Assembly: GCA_017403065.1 (NCBI GenBank)
Contig: JAFQOT010000012.1
Location: 1 to 64,000, forward strand
Direction: 5' to 3'
From: Clostridia bacterium
GTDB lineage: Bacteria; Bacillota; Clostridia; Oscillospirales; Acutalibacteraceae
DNA: 64,000 nt
Positions 15,601-23,822 of the stretch are shown piece by piece. Made by a program: the position numbers and the translations under genes. The notes beneath the pieces were generated by a model. The model was not told where the DNA came from, did not search any database, and saw only the letters and a program-made list of their open reading frames with translations. Each line of letters begins with the position of its first letter. Within the stretch, counting starts at the first letter, position 1.

Positions 15601-17431
15601 AGCAAACACCCTCCCCATAGCAATTTGCTCCGCAGTTTGAGCATTTTTCACGGCAGTTAGGTGTGGTCCTTTCCCCGTGAGCCGCCTTAGACTCATTTAT
15701 GAGAAAGCTTTTAGAAACAGCATAATCTAAATGCTCCCAAGGAGTAATTTCCTCATAAGAGCGGGTTCTGTTTGCATAAAAGGCAGGGTCAATACCACAT
15801 TCATCAAATGCATCCATCCAATTATCAAGATTAAAGCATTCGCTCCAGCTGTCAAAACGGCAACCCTTTTTGTACGCCTTTTCAACTACATCCCCAAGTC
15901 TTCTGTCACCACGGGCGAGAACGCCCTCTAAAAAGCTTGTTGAGCTGTCGTGATAACTAAGAGAAATCTTTTTAGTAGTAATACAGCTTTTTAAAAATTC
16001 GTGACGTCTTCGTATTTCATCCCTTGTAATCTGTGGCTCGAACTGGAAGGGAGTAAAAGGCTTTGGAACAAAGGTAGAAACACTTATAGAAACCGAAACA
16101 GCCTTACCCTTAGGCTTTTCAGGCATAGAATAGTATGTGTTGACAATTTTCTGTCCCAAATCAGCAATACCCTTTAAATCCTCGTCCGTTTCGGTAGGAA
16201 GTCCCATCATAAAGTAAAGCTTAACTGCGGTATATCCGCCCTTAAAGGCGGTTTTACAGGTGTTTATAATTTCCTCTTCGGTAACATTTTTGTTTATAAC
16301 ATCTCTAAGCCTCTGTGTTCCCGCCTCCGGCGCAAAGGTAAGACCGCTTTTCCTTACATGCTTAATTTTTTCTAAAAGCTCGTCAGAAAAGTTGTCAATT
16401 CTTAAGGATGGCAAGGCAAGACTTACGTATTTTTCGGTAGTCCATTCAAGCATTTTGTTAAGTAATGGCTCAATTTCTGTATAATCGCTTGTGCTTAAGG
16501 AAGACATAGAAATCTCGTCATAGCCTGTGCTTTCGCAAAGAGCCTTTGCTTGATTATTTATCGTATCGACGCTTTTCTCCCTTACAGGACGGTAAATAAA
16601 TCCTGCCTGACAAAAACGACAACCTCTTACACAGCCGCGAAAAATTTCCTGTACGACTCTATCGTGAACAATATCAATAAAGGGTACTACAAACTTATCA
16701 GGATAATATACCTTGTCCATATCCTTAATAATACGCTTTTTCACCGTTGCAGGCGTATCACCCTTAGGTGTGACAGAATTAACCGTACCATCAGCATTAT
16801 AGGAAATATCATAAAGAGCGGGCACATACACACCCTCAATTTTAGAGGCAGCAGCTAAAAATTCAGCCTTGGTTTTGCCCTCTTTTTTGTATTCTTTATA
16901 AAGATCAATAACCTCTAAATCTACCTCTTCGCCCTCGCCTAAAAAGAAAATGTCAACAAAATCGGCTAATGGCTCAGGATTGCAGGCGCAAGGCCCTCCC
17001 GCAACAATAATAGGGGTGAAATCCGCTCTGTCCTTAGAGCGCAAGGGTACCCCTGCCAAATCAAGCATATTCAATACATTTGTATATGCCATTTCGTACT
17101 GTAAAGTAAAGCCTATAAAGTCAAAATCTTTTATAGGGTCGCGGCTTTCAAGTGCAAACAAAGGCAAATTGTTAGCCCTCATAACCTCCTCAAAATCTAT
17201 CCACGGCGCAAAAACACGCTCACACCAAATATCCTCTCTTTCATTGAAAAGCGAGTATAGAATTTTCATTCCTAAATGGGACATACCTATCTCATAAGTA
17301 TCAGGAAAACAAAAGGCAAAACGCACGTCTACCTTAGATTTATCCTTAATAACACTGTTTATCTCTCCTCCGGAGTATCTACCGGGCTTTTGAACCGACA
17401 AAAGCAATCTTTCAAAATTTTTATTGTCCAT
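15587..17431 (-). CDS. TIGR03960 family B12-binding-like radical SAM protein
   Basis: A 614-residue radical SAM enzyme. The N-terminal ~190 residues form a Rossmann-like domain of the cobalamin-binding type (FPDTYEIGMSHLG, GGPCACNPEPLADFVD, LGEGEEVD). The SAM cluster motif CVRGCRFCQAG (CxxxCxxC) lies near residue 270 and is followed by the barrel and YFMMGLPTETDED. The C-terminus carries five cysteines in 25 residues (NCREKCSNCGANCYGEGVC), likely an extra metal or Fe-S site. The reaction is unknown for the family; partnership with DUF2344 is universal. A GAGG-like site and ATG define the start. Confidence 0.85.
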   Translation of the reverse strand: MDNKNFERLLLSVQKPGRYSGGEINSVIKDKSKVDVRFAFCFPDTYEIGMSHLGMKILYSLFNEREDIWCERVFAPWIDFEEVMRANNLPLFALESRDPIKDFDFIGFTLQYEMAYTNVLNMLDLAGVPLRSKDRADFTPIIVAGGPCACNPEPLADFVDIFFLGEGEEVDLEVIDLYKEYKKEGKTKAEFLAAASKIEGVYVPALYDISYNADGTVNSVTPKGDTPATVKKRIIKDMDKVYYPDKFVVPFIDIVHDRVVQEIFRGCVRGCRFCQAGFIYRPVREKSVDTINNQAKALCESTGYDEISMSSLSTSDYTEIEPLLNKMLEWTTEKYVSLALPSLRIDNFSDELLEKIKHVRKSGLTFAPEAGTQRLRDVINKNVTEEEIINTCKTAFKGGYTAVKLYFMMGLPTETDEDLKGIADLGQKIVNTYYSMPEKPKGKAVSVSISVSTFVPKPFTPFQFEPQITRDEIRRRHEFLKSCITTKKISLSYHDSSTSFLEGVLARGDRRLGDVVEKAYKKGCRFDSWSECFNLDNWMDAFDECGIDPAFYANRTRSYEEITPWEHLDYAVSKSFLINESKAAHGERTTPNCREKCSNCGANCYGEGVCFEKR

Positions 17432-17491
17432 TTAAACATTCCTTAGATATTATTTATTCTTTATTTTACAATAATTATCAAAATCTTTCAA

Positions 17492-18085
17492 CTACATTTT
17501 AATAATACTCATAATAATTAAGTAAAGCACCATTATATAAAGAGATAAATTTGTTTTTCCCTGTACTGTCAGGTAAATTGCACCTATTAAAGCTAAAAGT
17601 CCTATAAAAAAAGTGACCGCCTTTAGTATAAGATTTGCTCGGTTTAATTGCATCCTTTTAGCAAGTATTGAAAACAATATAGTTCCGCCGTCAAGACCGC
17701 AAACAGGTAGCATATTAAAACTGCCAATAATTAAATTTATCAATGCATAATAAAGCGTTATCTGATTTTTAAAGGTTAAATAATTAAAATACAAGGTAAA
17801 AAACAAAAGGTAATTAACTAAAGGTCCGCAAAGGGCTATTAAAATATCGTTTTGGTATTTCTTTGAAAAAGAGGCGGTAATCTGCACCGATGTAGGTATA
17901 AGCTTTATTCTTTTTGGGGCACAGTCTATAAGCCACATACAGAAAAGATGACCTATTTCGTGACTAAACACAGCAAAAAGGGTTGGCAAAGCCATACCCG
18001 TTTTATCTGTGGCAAGCATTATTGAAATTACCGCCATAAATAAAAATGATACATAAATTTCTGTACCAAAAAGCCTAAATCTCAT
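17492..18085 (-). CDS. site-2 protease family M50 metalloprotease (SpoIVFB-like)
   Basis: A 197-residue polytopic intramembrane zinc protease. FSHEIGHLF (HExxH, about residue 44) gives two zinc ligands and the catalytic glutamate, and NMLPVCGLDGG (about residue 118) is the NPxxxxDG-type third ligand motif, with Asn-Met replacing Asn-Pro. Five to six hydrophobic helices. The size and compact form match SpoIVFB, which cleaves pro-sigma-K in the forespore outer membrane of sporulating cells. The upstream tiny membrane protein overlaps its start by 11 bases, in the position of spoIVFA. That it acts on pro-sigma-K is inferred; sigK is not in the window. Confidence 0.8.
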   Translation of the reverse strand: MRFRLFGTEIYVSFLFMAVISIMLATDKTGMALPTLFAVFSHEIGHLFCMWLIDCAPKRIKLIPTSVQITASFSKKYQNDILIALCGPLVNYLLFFTLYFNYLTFKNQITLYYALINLIIGSFNMLPVCGLDGGTILFSILAKRMQLNRANLILKAVTFFIGLLALIGAIYLTVQGKTNLSLYIMVLYLIIMSIIKM

Positions 18086-18290
18086 AATTTTCCTCTATAA
18101 CCTCGTTAATATCGGTATTTACACAAATATTTTTAATGTACCATTCCTTTACCCTTTTAAATTCTTTTTTAAAAAAATATTTGGTTACTAAAAGGGTCGC
18201 TATCACCATGATTACACATATACTTTGGGTAATAATTATATGGGGCATTCTCTCTTTAGGCTTTGTATTTAATATTTCCTCTTGTTCCAT
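18075..18290 (-). CDS. small single-pass membrane protein, 71 aa (SpoIVFA position)
   Basis: A clear AAGGAG site 7 bases before the ATG and an 11-base overlap with the protease gene show that this is a real gene. It has one hydrophobic helix at residues about 18-40 (IIITQSICVIMVIATLLVTK) followed by a basic stretch and an acidic end (NEVIEENYEI). Position and topology recall the membrane part of SpoIVFA, the anchor and inhibitor of SpoIVFB, but the peptidase-M23/LytM domain of that protein is missing. It may be a reduced partner of the protease. The family assignment is inference from context, not similarity. Confidence 0.6.
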   Translation of the reverse strand: MEQEEILNTKPKERMPHIIITQSICVIMVIATLLVTKYFFKKEFKRVKEWYIKNICVNTDINEVIEENYEI

Positions 18291-18301
18291 TTTGTTTCTC
18301 C

Positions 18302-18330
18302 TTGTGAAACGGTTAAATTTGTGATATACT
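18302..18330 (+). promoter_or_regulatory. promoter of the YgiQ-family gene
   Basis: TTGTGA, 17-base spacer, TATACT with a TGA extension; 37 bases before the ATG. It overlaps the upstream region of the divergent protease operon. Confidence 0.55.
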
Positions 18331-18366
18331 TATTCTGTTAAATTTTATTACAGAAAGGTAGATATT

Positions 18367-20241
18367 ATGCCTTTTTTACCCCTTACAAAAAAGGAAATGG
18401 AAAGCTACGGTTGGGATACTGCTGACTTTATAATCGTTACAGGCGACGCTTATGTAGACCATCCAAGCTTTGGCACAGCTATAATTTCCCGTGTTCTCGA
18501 AAGCGAAGGCTTCAGGGTATGCATTATTTCTCAGCCTAAAACTGATGAGGATTATATGCGCTTTGGCAAGCCAAGATTGGCTTTTTTGGTAAACAGCGGT
18601 AACATTGACTCTATGGTGGCCCACTACACTGCAGCTAAAAAGCGCAGAAGTGACGATGCTTACACCCCAGGGGGCAAAGCAGGTGCAAGACCCGACAGGG
18701 CGGTTACTGTTTACTGTCAAAAATTACGTCAGCTTTTTGGAGATGTACCCATTGCAATAGGCGGTATTGAAGCATCTCTCCGCCGTTTTGCCCATTATGA
18801 CTATTGGGAAGACAGGGTTAAGCCATCTATTCTGATAGACTCTACCGCCGACCTTTTAATGTTCGGTATGGGGGAAAAGCACATTTCCCAAATAGCCCAC
18901 CTTTTAGCAAGCGGCGTTAAAATACAGGATATCACCGATGTTTTAGGAACCTGCTATAAAATCAAGGCAGAGGAATATGTGCCTATTAAAAATTCAAGGG
19001 AATGTCCCTCCTTTGAAATGGTAAAAAATCCTGATGACAGAGGAAAATATCAATATGCCCTGTCCTGTAAAATACAGCAAGCCGAGCAGGATTCCGTCAT
19101 AGGCAAAACCGTCATTCAAAAGCACGGCAAATATATTATAGTGCAAAATCCTCCTATGCCTCCCTTGTCTACAAAAGAAATGGACAAGATTTACGCCCTT
19201 GACTATATGCGAGATTACCACCCAAGCTATAAAGCCTTAGGTGGCGTGCCCGGAATTGAGGAGGTTAAATTTTCAATTATCCATAACCGCGGTTGCTTCG
19301 GCGCTTGTAACTTCTGTTCTCTTGCCTACCATCAGGGCAGACAAATCGCTTCAAGAAGCCACGAATCTGTAATCGAGGAAGCAAAAAAAATCACCCAAAT
19401 GGATGATTTTAAGGGATATATTCACGACGTTGGCGGACCAACAGCAAATTTCCGCTACAGCTCTTGCAGCAAGCAGCTTAAAGCGGGCTTTTGCACTGAC
19501 AAAAAATGTCTCGCTCCAAAAATGTGTCCGGCAGTAAAGGTTGACCACGAGGATTACCTGAAGCTTTTAAAAAAGCTTAGAAATCTGCCGAAAATCAAAA
19601 AGGTATTTATTCGTTCAGGCATTCGTTTTGACTACGTTGTCGCTGACAGTAATGAAGAATTTTTTAAGGAGCTTGTAGAAAACCACGTAAGCGGTCAGCT
19701 AAAGGTTGCCCCTGAGCATTGCTCTAATCAGGTACTAAAATATATGGGCAAGCCCACCTTTGATGTTTATCAAAGATTTGAAAAACGGTTTTATGAGCTT
19801 ACAAAAAGTATAGGAAAAAAACAGTTTTTAGTGCCCTATCTTATGTCTTCACACCCGGGAAGCACCTTAAAAGAGGCTATAGAATTAGCGGTGTTTTTAA
19901 AGAAAAACAATCTTCACCCCGAACAAGTACAGGATTTTTACCCCACCCCAGGTACAGTTTCGACCTGTATGTTTTACACAGGACTTAACCCCTATGATAT
20001 GCAGCCTGTTTATGTACCGAGAACACCTCGGGAAAAGGCAGAGCAACGGGCATTGCTACAGTATTTTAAGCCTGAAAATAAAGCCTTTGTTTTGTCCGCT
20101 CTTAAAAAAATGGGTAGATATGACCTTATCGGTACAGGAAAAAACTGCCTCGTTGCCGACAACAAATCACAAGGTTTAAATAAAAGTGCCCCTAAAAAAC
20201 GAAAAACCATTCGCAATATTCATAAACCAAAAAAGAAATAA
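18367..20241 (+). CDS. YgiQ family radical SAM protein
   Basis: A 624-residue member of the YgiQ/UPF0313 family. The N-terminal domain ([20 protein letters not shown], then [18 protein letters not shown]) is the family's B12-like fold. [17 protein letters not shown] near residue 305 holds the CxxxCxxC cluster ligands, and [20 protein letters not shown] and [16 protein letters not shown] continue the barrel. The lysine-rich tail is usual. Substrate and product are unknown. It has its own promoter and a bidirectional terminator, so it is monocistronic. Start supported by AGAAAGG before ATG. Confidence 0.9.
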   Translation: MPFLPLTKKEMESYGWDTADFIIVTGDAYVDHPSFGTAIISRVLESEGFRVCIISQPKTDEDYMRFGKPRLAFLVNSGNIDSMVAHYTAAKKRRSDDAYTPGGKAGARPDRAVTVYCQKLRQLFGDVPIAIGGIEASLRRFAHYDYWEDRVKPSILIDSTADLLMFGMGEKHISQIAHLLASGVKIQDITDVLGTCYKIKAEEYVPIKNSRECPSFEMVKNPDDRGKYQYALSCKIQQAEQDSVIGKTVIQKHGKYIIVQNPPMPPLSTKEMDKIYALDYMRDYHPSYKALGGVPGIEEVKFSIIHNRGCFGACNFCSLAYHQGRQIASRSHESVIEEAKKITQMDDFKGYIHDVGGPTANFRYSSCSKQLKAGFCTDKKCLAPKMCPAVKVDHEDYLKLLKKLRNLPKIKKVFIRSGIRFDYVVADSNEEFFKELVENHVSGQLKVAPEHCSNQVLKYMGKPTFDVYQRFEKRFYELTKSIGKKQFLVPYLMSSHPGSTLKEAIELAVFLKKNNLHPEQVQDFYPTPGTVSTCMFYTGLNPYDMQPVYVPRTPREKAEQRALLQYFKPENKAFVLSALKKMGRYDLIGTGKNCLVADNKSQGLNKSAPKKRKTIRNIHKPKKK

Positions 20242-20250
20242 AATATCACA

Positions 20251-20285
20251 TTGCCCAACTTCAATTAAGAAGTCGGGCAATTTTA
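20251..20285. terminator. bidirectional terminator between ygiQ-type gene and spoIIID
   Basis: TTGCCCAACTTC (20251-20262) pairs with GAAGTCGGGCAA (20269-20280), one mismatch, with TTTTATT after it and a matching A/T run on the other side overlapping the spoIIID stop. Confidence 0.8.
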
Positions 20286-20531
20286 TTCTCCTTTATATTT
20301 TCGTCTTGTTGCAAGACCGCCTCTTATATGCCTCTCCTGCTTGTTCTTTTCCAATACAGACTTAACCTCTTTATATAGCTGAGGATTATCATATCTCAAT
20401 TTTTCAGTTACATCCTTATGTACTGTGGATTTACTTATTTTAAACACCTTTGCGGTAGCTCTTACAGTGGCCCCTGTATCTAATATGTATTCGCCCAAAA
20501 TAACCGCTCTTTCCCCTATTGACTCCTTCAT
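20283..20531 (-). CDS. spoIIID: sporulation transcriptional regulator SpoIIID
   Basis: An 82-residue DNA-binding protein acting in the mother cell after sigma-E. The N-terminus KESIGERAVILGEYILDTGA, the HTH TVRATAKVFKISKSTVHKDV and the basic tail HIRGGLATRRKYKG are near-diagnostic of SpoIIID across Clostridia and Bacilli. Length is normal. TAGGAG lies 8 bases before the ATG, and a sigma-E-like promoter stands about 27 bases before that, in line with sigma-E control of this gene in known spore formers. It is direct evidence that the host is an endospore-forming Firmicute. Confidence 0.95.
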   Translation of the reverse strand: MKESIGERAVILGEYILDTGATVRATAKVFKISKSTVHKDVTEKLRYDNPQLYKEVKSVLEKNKQERHIRGGLATRRKYKGE

Positions 20532-20557
20532 ACAATCAACTCCTAATTTACTGTTTA

Positions 20558-20586
20558 ATTGTATGAAAATTAACTTTTAAATATGT
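20558..20586 (-). promoter_or_regulatory. sigma-E-type promoter of spoIIID
   Basis: On the minus strand ACATATTT (-35), a 13-base spacer, and CATACAAT (-10), matching the sporulation sigma-E consensus (about kmATATTt and CATACAnT). No vegetative-type promoter is seen here. Confidence 0.75.
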
Positions 20587-20597
20587 GTAATAATTAA

Positions 20598-20633
20598 AAA
20601 AATAAGTGTTTCACTAACGAAACACTTATTTTT
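20598..20633 (-). terminator. terminator of the polysaccharide operon
   Basis: A perfect 15-bp stem (20598-20612 with 20619-20633), AT-rich at its base, with a T run on the minus strand. It lies 120 bases beyond the last gene of the operon. Apart from it, 20590-20754 holds nothing I can recognise. Confidence 0.75.
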
Positions 20634-20754
20634 ATATAATTTTTAAACTTTCCTTTAGTGAGCAAAATTACCAAAATAGCATATTTACAATTCTAATTTT
20701 TGAAAAATCATTCATTATACGTCGTTTATACCGCCATTCAGAAAGGTCACTTAA

Positions 20755-21642
20755 TCAATAGTGGTATTTCTGCTTGTTTTCGTTGTTTTTCATATTTGAA
20801 AAAATATCAATATTGCTGGTATTCTTTTTTTCACCAATAATAACCCCTAAACCTATCTTTCTTATTAAAATAGCAAGAATTGCAGATAGCGTACCAAAAA
20901 AGAGGAAATTTATGCCAAACATAAAAATAGGTTTAATATTCGCAGCAAAAGTAAAAGTTATATAACATAAAGGTGAATAGAATAAATAAATTCCAAAACT
21001 ATTAAACGAAATCTTATCCAATAAAGGAAAGTAAAAATTTAGTTCACGTAAAAGAACTATAAAAAGCAACGGATTGACTATCCAAATCAATGGTCTGAAA
21101 CTATTTGCAACAACAAACAAAACAACAGTAAGAATGATTACTAAATACTTGCCTCGTATATATATTTTTTCAATTATATCATTGTATATATTTATAAAAT
21201 ATCCAAACATAAAAAAGCAATAGAAATAAGATGTTTGTCGTATAAATTCATTACTGATATATCCACTTAAATAAGAAATTCCTATAAGAATTACCACTAA
21301 CAATATATCAAATAAAAATATGCCCTTTGAAAGTTTTTTCCAAATTTTCACTATACAAAATGTCAAGACAAACATTAAAAATAGTGAGGGCAAAAACCAA
21401 AGGTGACCAACGTCTTTTAATGATAATATTTGAAAAAATATTATTTCAAACACACTTTTATTTTGATAGTTTGGATAATTGATTGAAATTCTTAGTGGTA
21501 AAAGCCAAAATAATGCAAAAAATACAAATGGGACTAACAGACGAAACGTTTTGTCTTTAATCAATTTTAAAAAGTCAGAAAATTTTAAAGCAAACCTTTT
21601 GTTTGCATATAAAAAACCAGAAATCATAAAAAACAAGGGCAT
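20755..21642 (-). CDS. acyltransferase-3 family membrane protein, main part (frameshifted from its N-terminus)
   Basis: About nine hydrophobic helices of the OafA/acyltransferase-3 type, a family that O-acetylates surface sugars. QMPLFFMISGFLYANKR opens the frame and matches the second conserved block of the family. The first block (RAITILLVVLGHS, with the essential histidine) is encoded just upstream in a different frame (see 21666-21812). The main frame remains open back to 21669, so the two halves overlap around a TTTAAAAAATT stretch. Two bases too many, or one too few plus a stop, separate the frames. It is the last gene of the polysaccharide operon. Confidence 0.7.
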   Translation of the reverse strand: MPLFFMISGFLYANKRFALKFSDFLKLIKDKTFRLLVPFVFFALFWLLPLRISINYPNYQNKSVFEIIFFQILSLKDVGHLWFLPSLFLMFVLTFCIVKIWKKLSKGIFLFDILLVVILIGISYLSGYISNEFIRQTSYFYCFFMFGYFINIYNDIIEKIYIRGKYLVIILTVVLFVVANSFRPLIWIVNPLLFIVLLRELNFYFPLLDKISFNSFGIYLFYSPLCYITFTFAANIKPIFMFGINFLFFGTLSAILAILIRKIGLGVIIGEKKNTSNIDIFSNMKNNENKQKYHY

Positions 21643-21665
21643 TTGTACAATATTGATGTAATTTT

Positions 21666-21812
21666 TTAAAGTGTTGAAAAAAGGCTATTTATATCGGAAG
21701 AATATAATCCCCAATTAGAAGAATAAATAATTATACTATGACCCAATACAACTAAAAGGATTGTTATTGCTCTTATATTTGAGATAGAAGCAATCTTGCC
21801 CTTGGTCAGCAT
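21666..21812 (-). pseudogene. N-terminal 48 codons of the acyltransferase, cut off by a frameshift
   Basis: ATG at 21812 with a strong AAAGGAGG site upstream encodes MLTKGKIASISNIRAITILL, then VVLGHSIIIYSSNWGLYSSD and a TAA at 21668-21666. NIRAI...LVVLGHS is the first helix and catalytic histidine block of acyltransferase-3 proteins, which normally runs straight into the QMPLFFMISGF block found in the next frame. As read, translation from the good start site ends here, so the enzyme is probably inactive unless the shift is an assembly error. Confidence 0.7.
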
Positions 21813-21851
21813 TGTATTTAACCTCCTTTTCTGTACAGCGGTTAATAACTA

Positions 21852-22250
21852 CTATTGTAAAGTTTCATTAAGAAACTTTACATAATCAAATCCGTCTAAA
21901 TATCTCTTTCCTGATATTCCTTTATAACGCATAATTTTTGCTACAGGTTTATTTTCTTTATAACAAGAAACCACAAAATCATTTTTTAAACCTTCAATTT
22001 TTTTATGTGTTAAAATAACCTTTTTGTACGGAATTTTTTCAAATTCATACAATAAATTTTCATCATAAATATCATCGTAAAACTCATAAATAAACAATAC
22101 ATTATTGAAATCAACACGTTTATATCTTTCTTCCCATTTCTGTTTTGCATCGTCAAAATTTTTATAGTGACGAAAATATATAATTATTTCATCATGATCA
22201 TTATCATTAGGAATAAGTTTGCCAACAGGGTATTCTACCCCCCACTTCAA
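21852..22250 (-). CDS. DUF1919 protein, C-terminal part (frameshifted)
   Basis: The peptide starts at WGVEYPVGKL, which is the central block of DUF1919 (exopolysaccharide biosynthesis family), and continues with DDAKQKWEERYKRVDFNNVL and a family-like end. The N-terminal half is encoded upstream in another frame (22207-22521). A run of six G at the junction, where five would restore one frame, points to a single-base insertion. The family's role is undefined; members occur in capsule and exopolysaccharide clusters and are thought to modify or transfer sugars. Confidence 0.7.
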   Translation of the reverse strand: MKWGVEYPVGKLIPNDNDHDEIIIYFRHYKNFDDAKQKWEERYKRVDFNNVLFIYEFYDDIYDENLLYEFEKIPYKKVILTHKKIEGLKNDFVVSCYKENKPVAKIMRYKGISGKRYLDGFDYVKFLNETLQ

Positions 22251-22521
22251 TTTGTCTTAATTCGCATTTAGAATAGTATTCAAAATTTTGAGCGAATTTT
22301 ACAAAATTTTCCTTAAAAAATAAATTTATGGTGGGCGAAAAAATTTTTAATCCTAAATTATGATATATAATTCCACCAATACAATTATTACAAACAATCC
22401 TAGGGTTAAGATTCTTATTTCTCTTCCGTAATTTTTGTAAAAAATACCTCTCTCTGCATTTTTTAATATAACAAAATGGGAAAATGCTAAATATTAGTTC
22501 CAAAAAATCACCACAAATCAT
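22207..22521 (-). CDS. DUF1919 protein, N-terminal part (frameshifted)
   Basis: NPRIVCNNCIGGIIYHNLGL, then FSPTINLFFKENFVKFAQNF and YYSKCELRQI are the conserved N-terminal stretch of DUF1919 (typical form: SNNCWGG.IY..LGL...SPTVNLF). After CELRQI the frame departs from the family (EVGGRIPCWQTYS) and stops, while the expected continuation appears in the next frame. The start codon overlaps the end of the upstream gene and has only a weak ribosome-binding site, so translation is probably coupled. Confidence 0.7.
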   Translation of the reverse strand: MICGDFLELIFSIFPFCYIKKCRERYFLQKLRKRNKNLNPRIVCNNCIGGIIYHNLGLKIFSPTINLFFKENFVKFAQNFEYYSKCELRQIEVGGRIPCWQTYS

Positions 22522-22523
22522 AT

Positions 22524-23801
22524 TTACTTTCGATCGTTCATTTCATAATCGAAATTTTTTTCCAGCATACCTAAGCTTTTAAATATTTGGATACGACTCA
22601 TATCGTTTTCGAATGCAACACTGTCATCTGTTATTTTAGATTTGTTGTTTTTCTTGAAAACAAAAGTAAAAATGCGTAACACAATAACAAAAGGATATAA
22701 ATATTTATGTTTTTTTAAATAGGAATATTTCTTAGAAAGATGCGGAATTGTAGGAAATAAAATTCTTAATCTATCTTTAAATGTGTTTTTTTCTATGGTC
22801 ATTTGACCTTCATACTTTATAGAATCTCTCTTATGCTCAGCATAAAATTTCATAGCCATTTGATTAGTAGACTTAAATGTTCCTATCCAACCGCCGCTTT
22901 CGAGGTCATCATACATACACTGTATCAGATAATCCTGTGTCTCAACATAATACGGAAAATCTGTTTCTGAAAAATTACAATACTTAATCATAAAATTAAG
23001 TACTGCGTGATAAAATGTAAGCATACCGCTTTTTTTGAGTATAGAATGAAATTCTTCAAAATCTATTTGATCAGCATAGTTTTTAATATGCAATGCCACA
23101 TCCATCATCGCACGTATACTAAGACCACCAGAAACAAAATGTTTGGCAAGATGAAAAAATAAAAAAATCAGTTGTGGGTTGGTTTTTAAAGTATAAAATT
23201 TATAATTATCTATTTGAGTTAAAACAGGCTCGCGGTCAATCGATAGCTTACCTTCTTCTGAAGCAAACCAAATATTAGAAACATCGTCTTCAAAAAATTT
23301 AAGATGGAGTTCCAATTCTCCCCAAATTTTGTGAATTAACCTATCGTGATGTGAAAATTCAGTTCTGCGGCTAGCCAACGTATAACCCATTTCGCAAAGT
23401 ATTTTTATAGCCTTTTTTTCATCATCTTCTTTAACCAACAAATCTATATCGCCTGAAATTCTGCTAAACGGATTAGCATATATATTGCTTACCGAATATC
23501 CTTTAAGACATACATAATCAATATTGTTTTGCTCAAAACGCTTGAAAATTTCTATCATAAAGATAAATCGCCCAAAATTAAAATAAAATAATTTTTCCGA
23601 TTTTTCTAACATTTGCTTGTAGGTTTCTTCCGAAAGATCAAACTTACTTTCTTTTAAAGCATCTAAAACTACTGAAAAACAACTTTGCTTTTTGGCCACT
23701 TTTAACACCGTTTCAAAGTCATCTATATCGTCAATTTTAAACGACTTACCTTGTGCTATACTTCCGAAGATATACAGCATATCGTTAAACGCCTTACTCA
23801 T
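22524..23801 (-). CDS. nucleotidyltransferase-fold protein (NTP_transf_5 type)
   Basis: A 425-residue protein of the uncharacterised nucleotidyltransferase family found in polysaccharide clusters. The fold's active-site motif is visible near residue 110-130: VCLKGYSVSNIY, then SRISGDIDLLV (G-D-x-D-L), followed by FSHHDRLIHKIWGELELHLK. The start at 23801 has GAAAGGA 6 bases upstream; a TTG further up would place the start inside that site. Members are suspected to transfer nucleotidyl or related groups during capsule assembly, but no reaction is known. It follows the sugar dehydrogenase by 21 bases. Confidence 0.75.
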   Translation of the reverse strand: MSKAFNDMLYIFGSIAQGKSFKIDDIDDFETVLKVAKKQSCFSVVLDALKESKFDLSEETYKQMLEKSEKLFYFNFGRFIFMIEIFKRFEQNNIDYVCLKGYSVSNIYANPFSRISGDIDLLVKEDDEKKAIKILCEMGYTLASRRTEFSHHDRLIHKIWGELELHLKFFEDDVSNIWFASEEGKLSIDREPVLTQIDNYKFYTLKTNPQLIFLFFHLAKHFVSGGLSIRAMMDVALHIKNYADQIDFEEFHSILKKSGMLTFYHAVLNFMIKYCNFSETDFPYYVETQDYLIQCMYDDLESGGWIGTFKSTNQMAMKFYAEHKRDSIKYEGQMTIEKNTFKDRLRILFPTIPHLSKKYSYLKKHKYLYPFVIVLRIFTFVFKKNNKSKITDDSVAFENDMSRIQIFKSLGMLEKNFDYEMNDRK

Positions 23802-23822
23802 GTCGTTTCCTTTCAATAAATA

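Noticed and set aside
21660-21680. Programmed frameshift in the acyltransferase gene (TTTAAAAAATT)
   Set aside because: In the upstream reading frame the run does not form an X-XXY-YYZ slippery heptamer and a stop codon is reached first; the plus-one prfB-like reading leads to the wrong frame. An indel is simpler.
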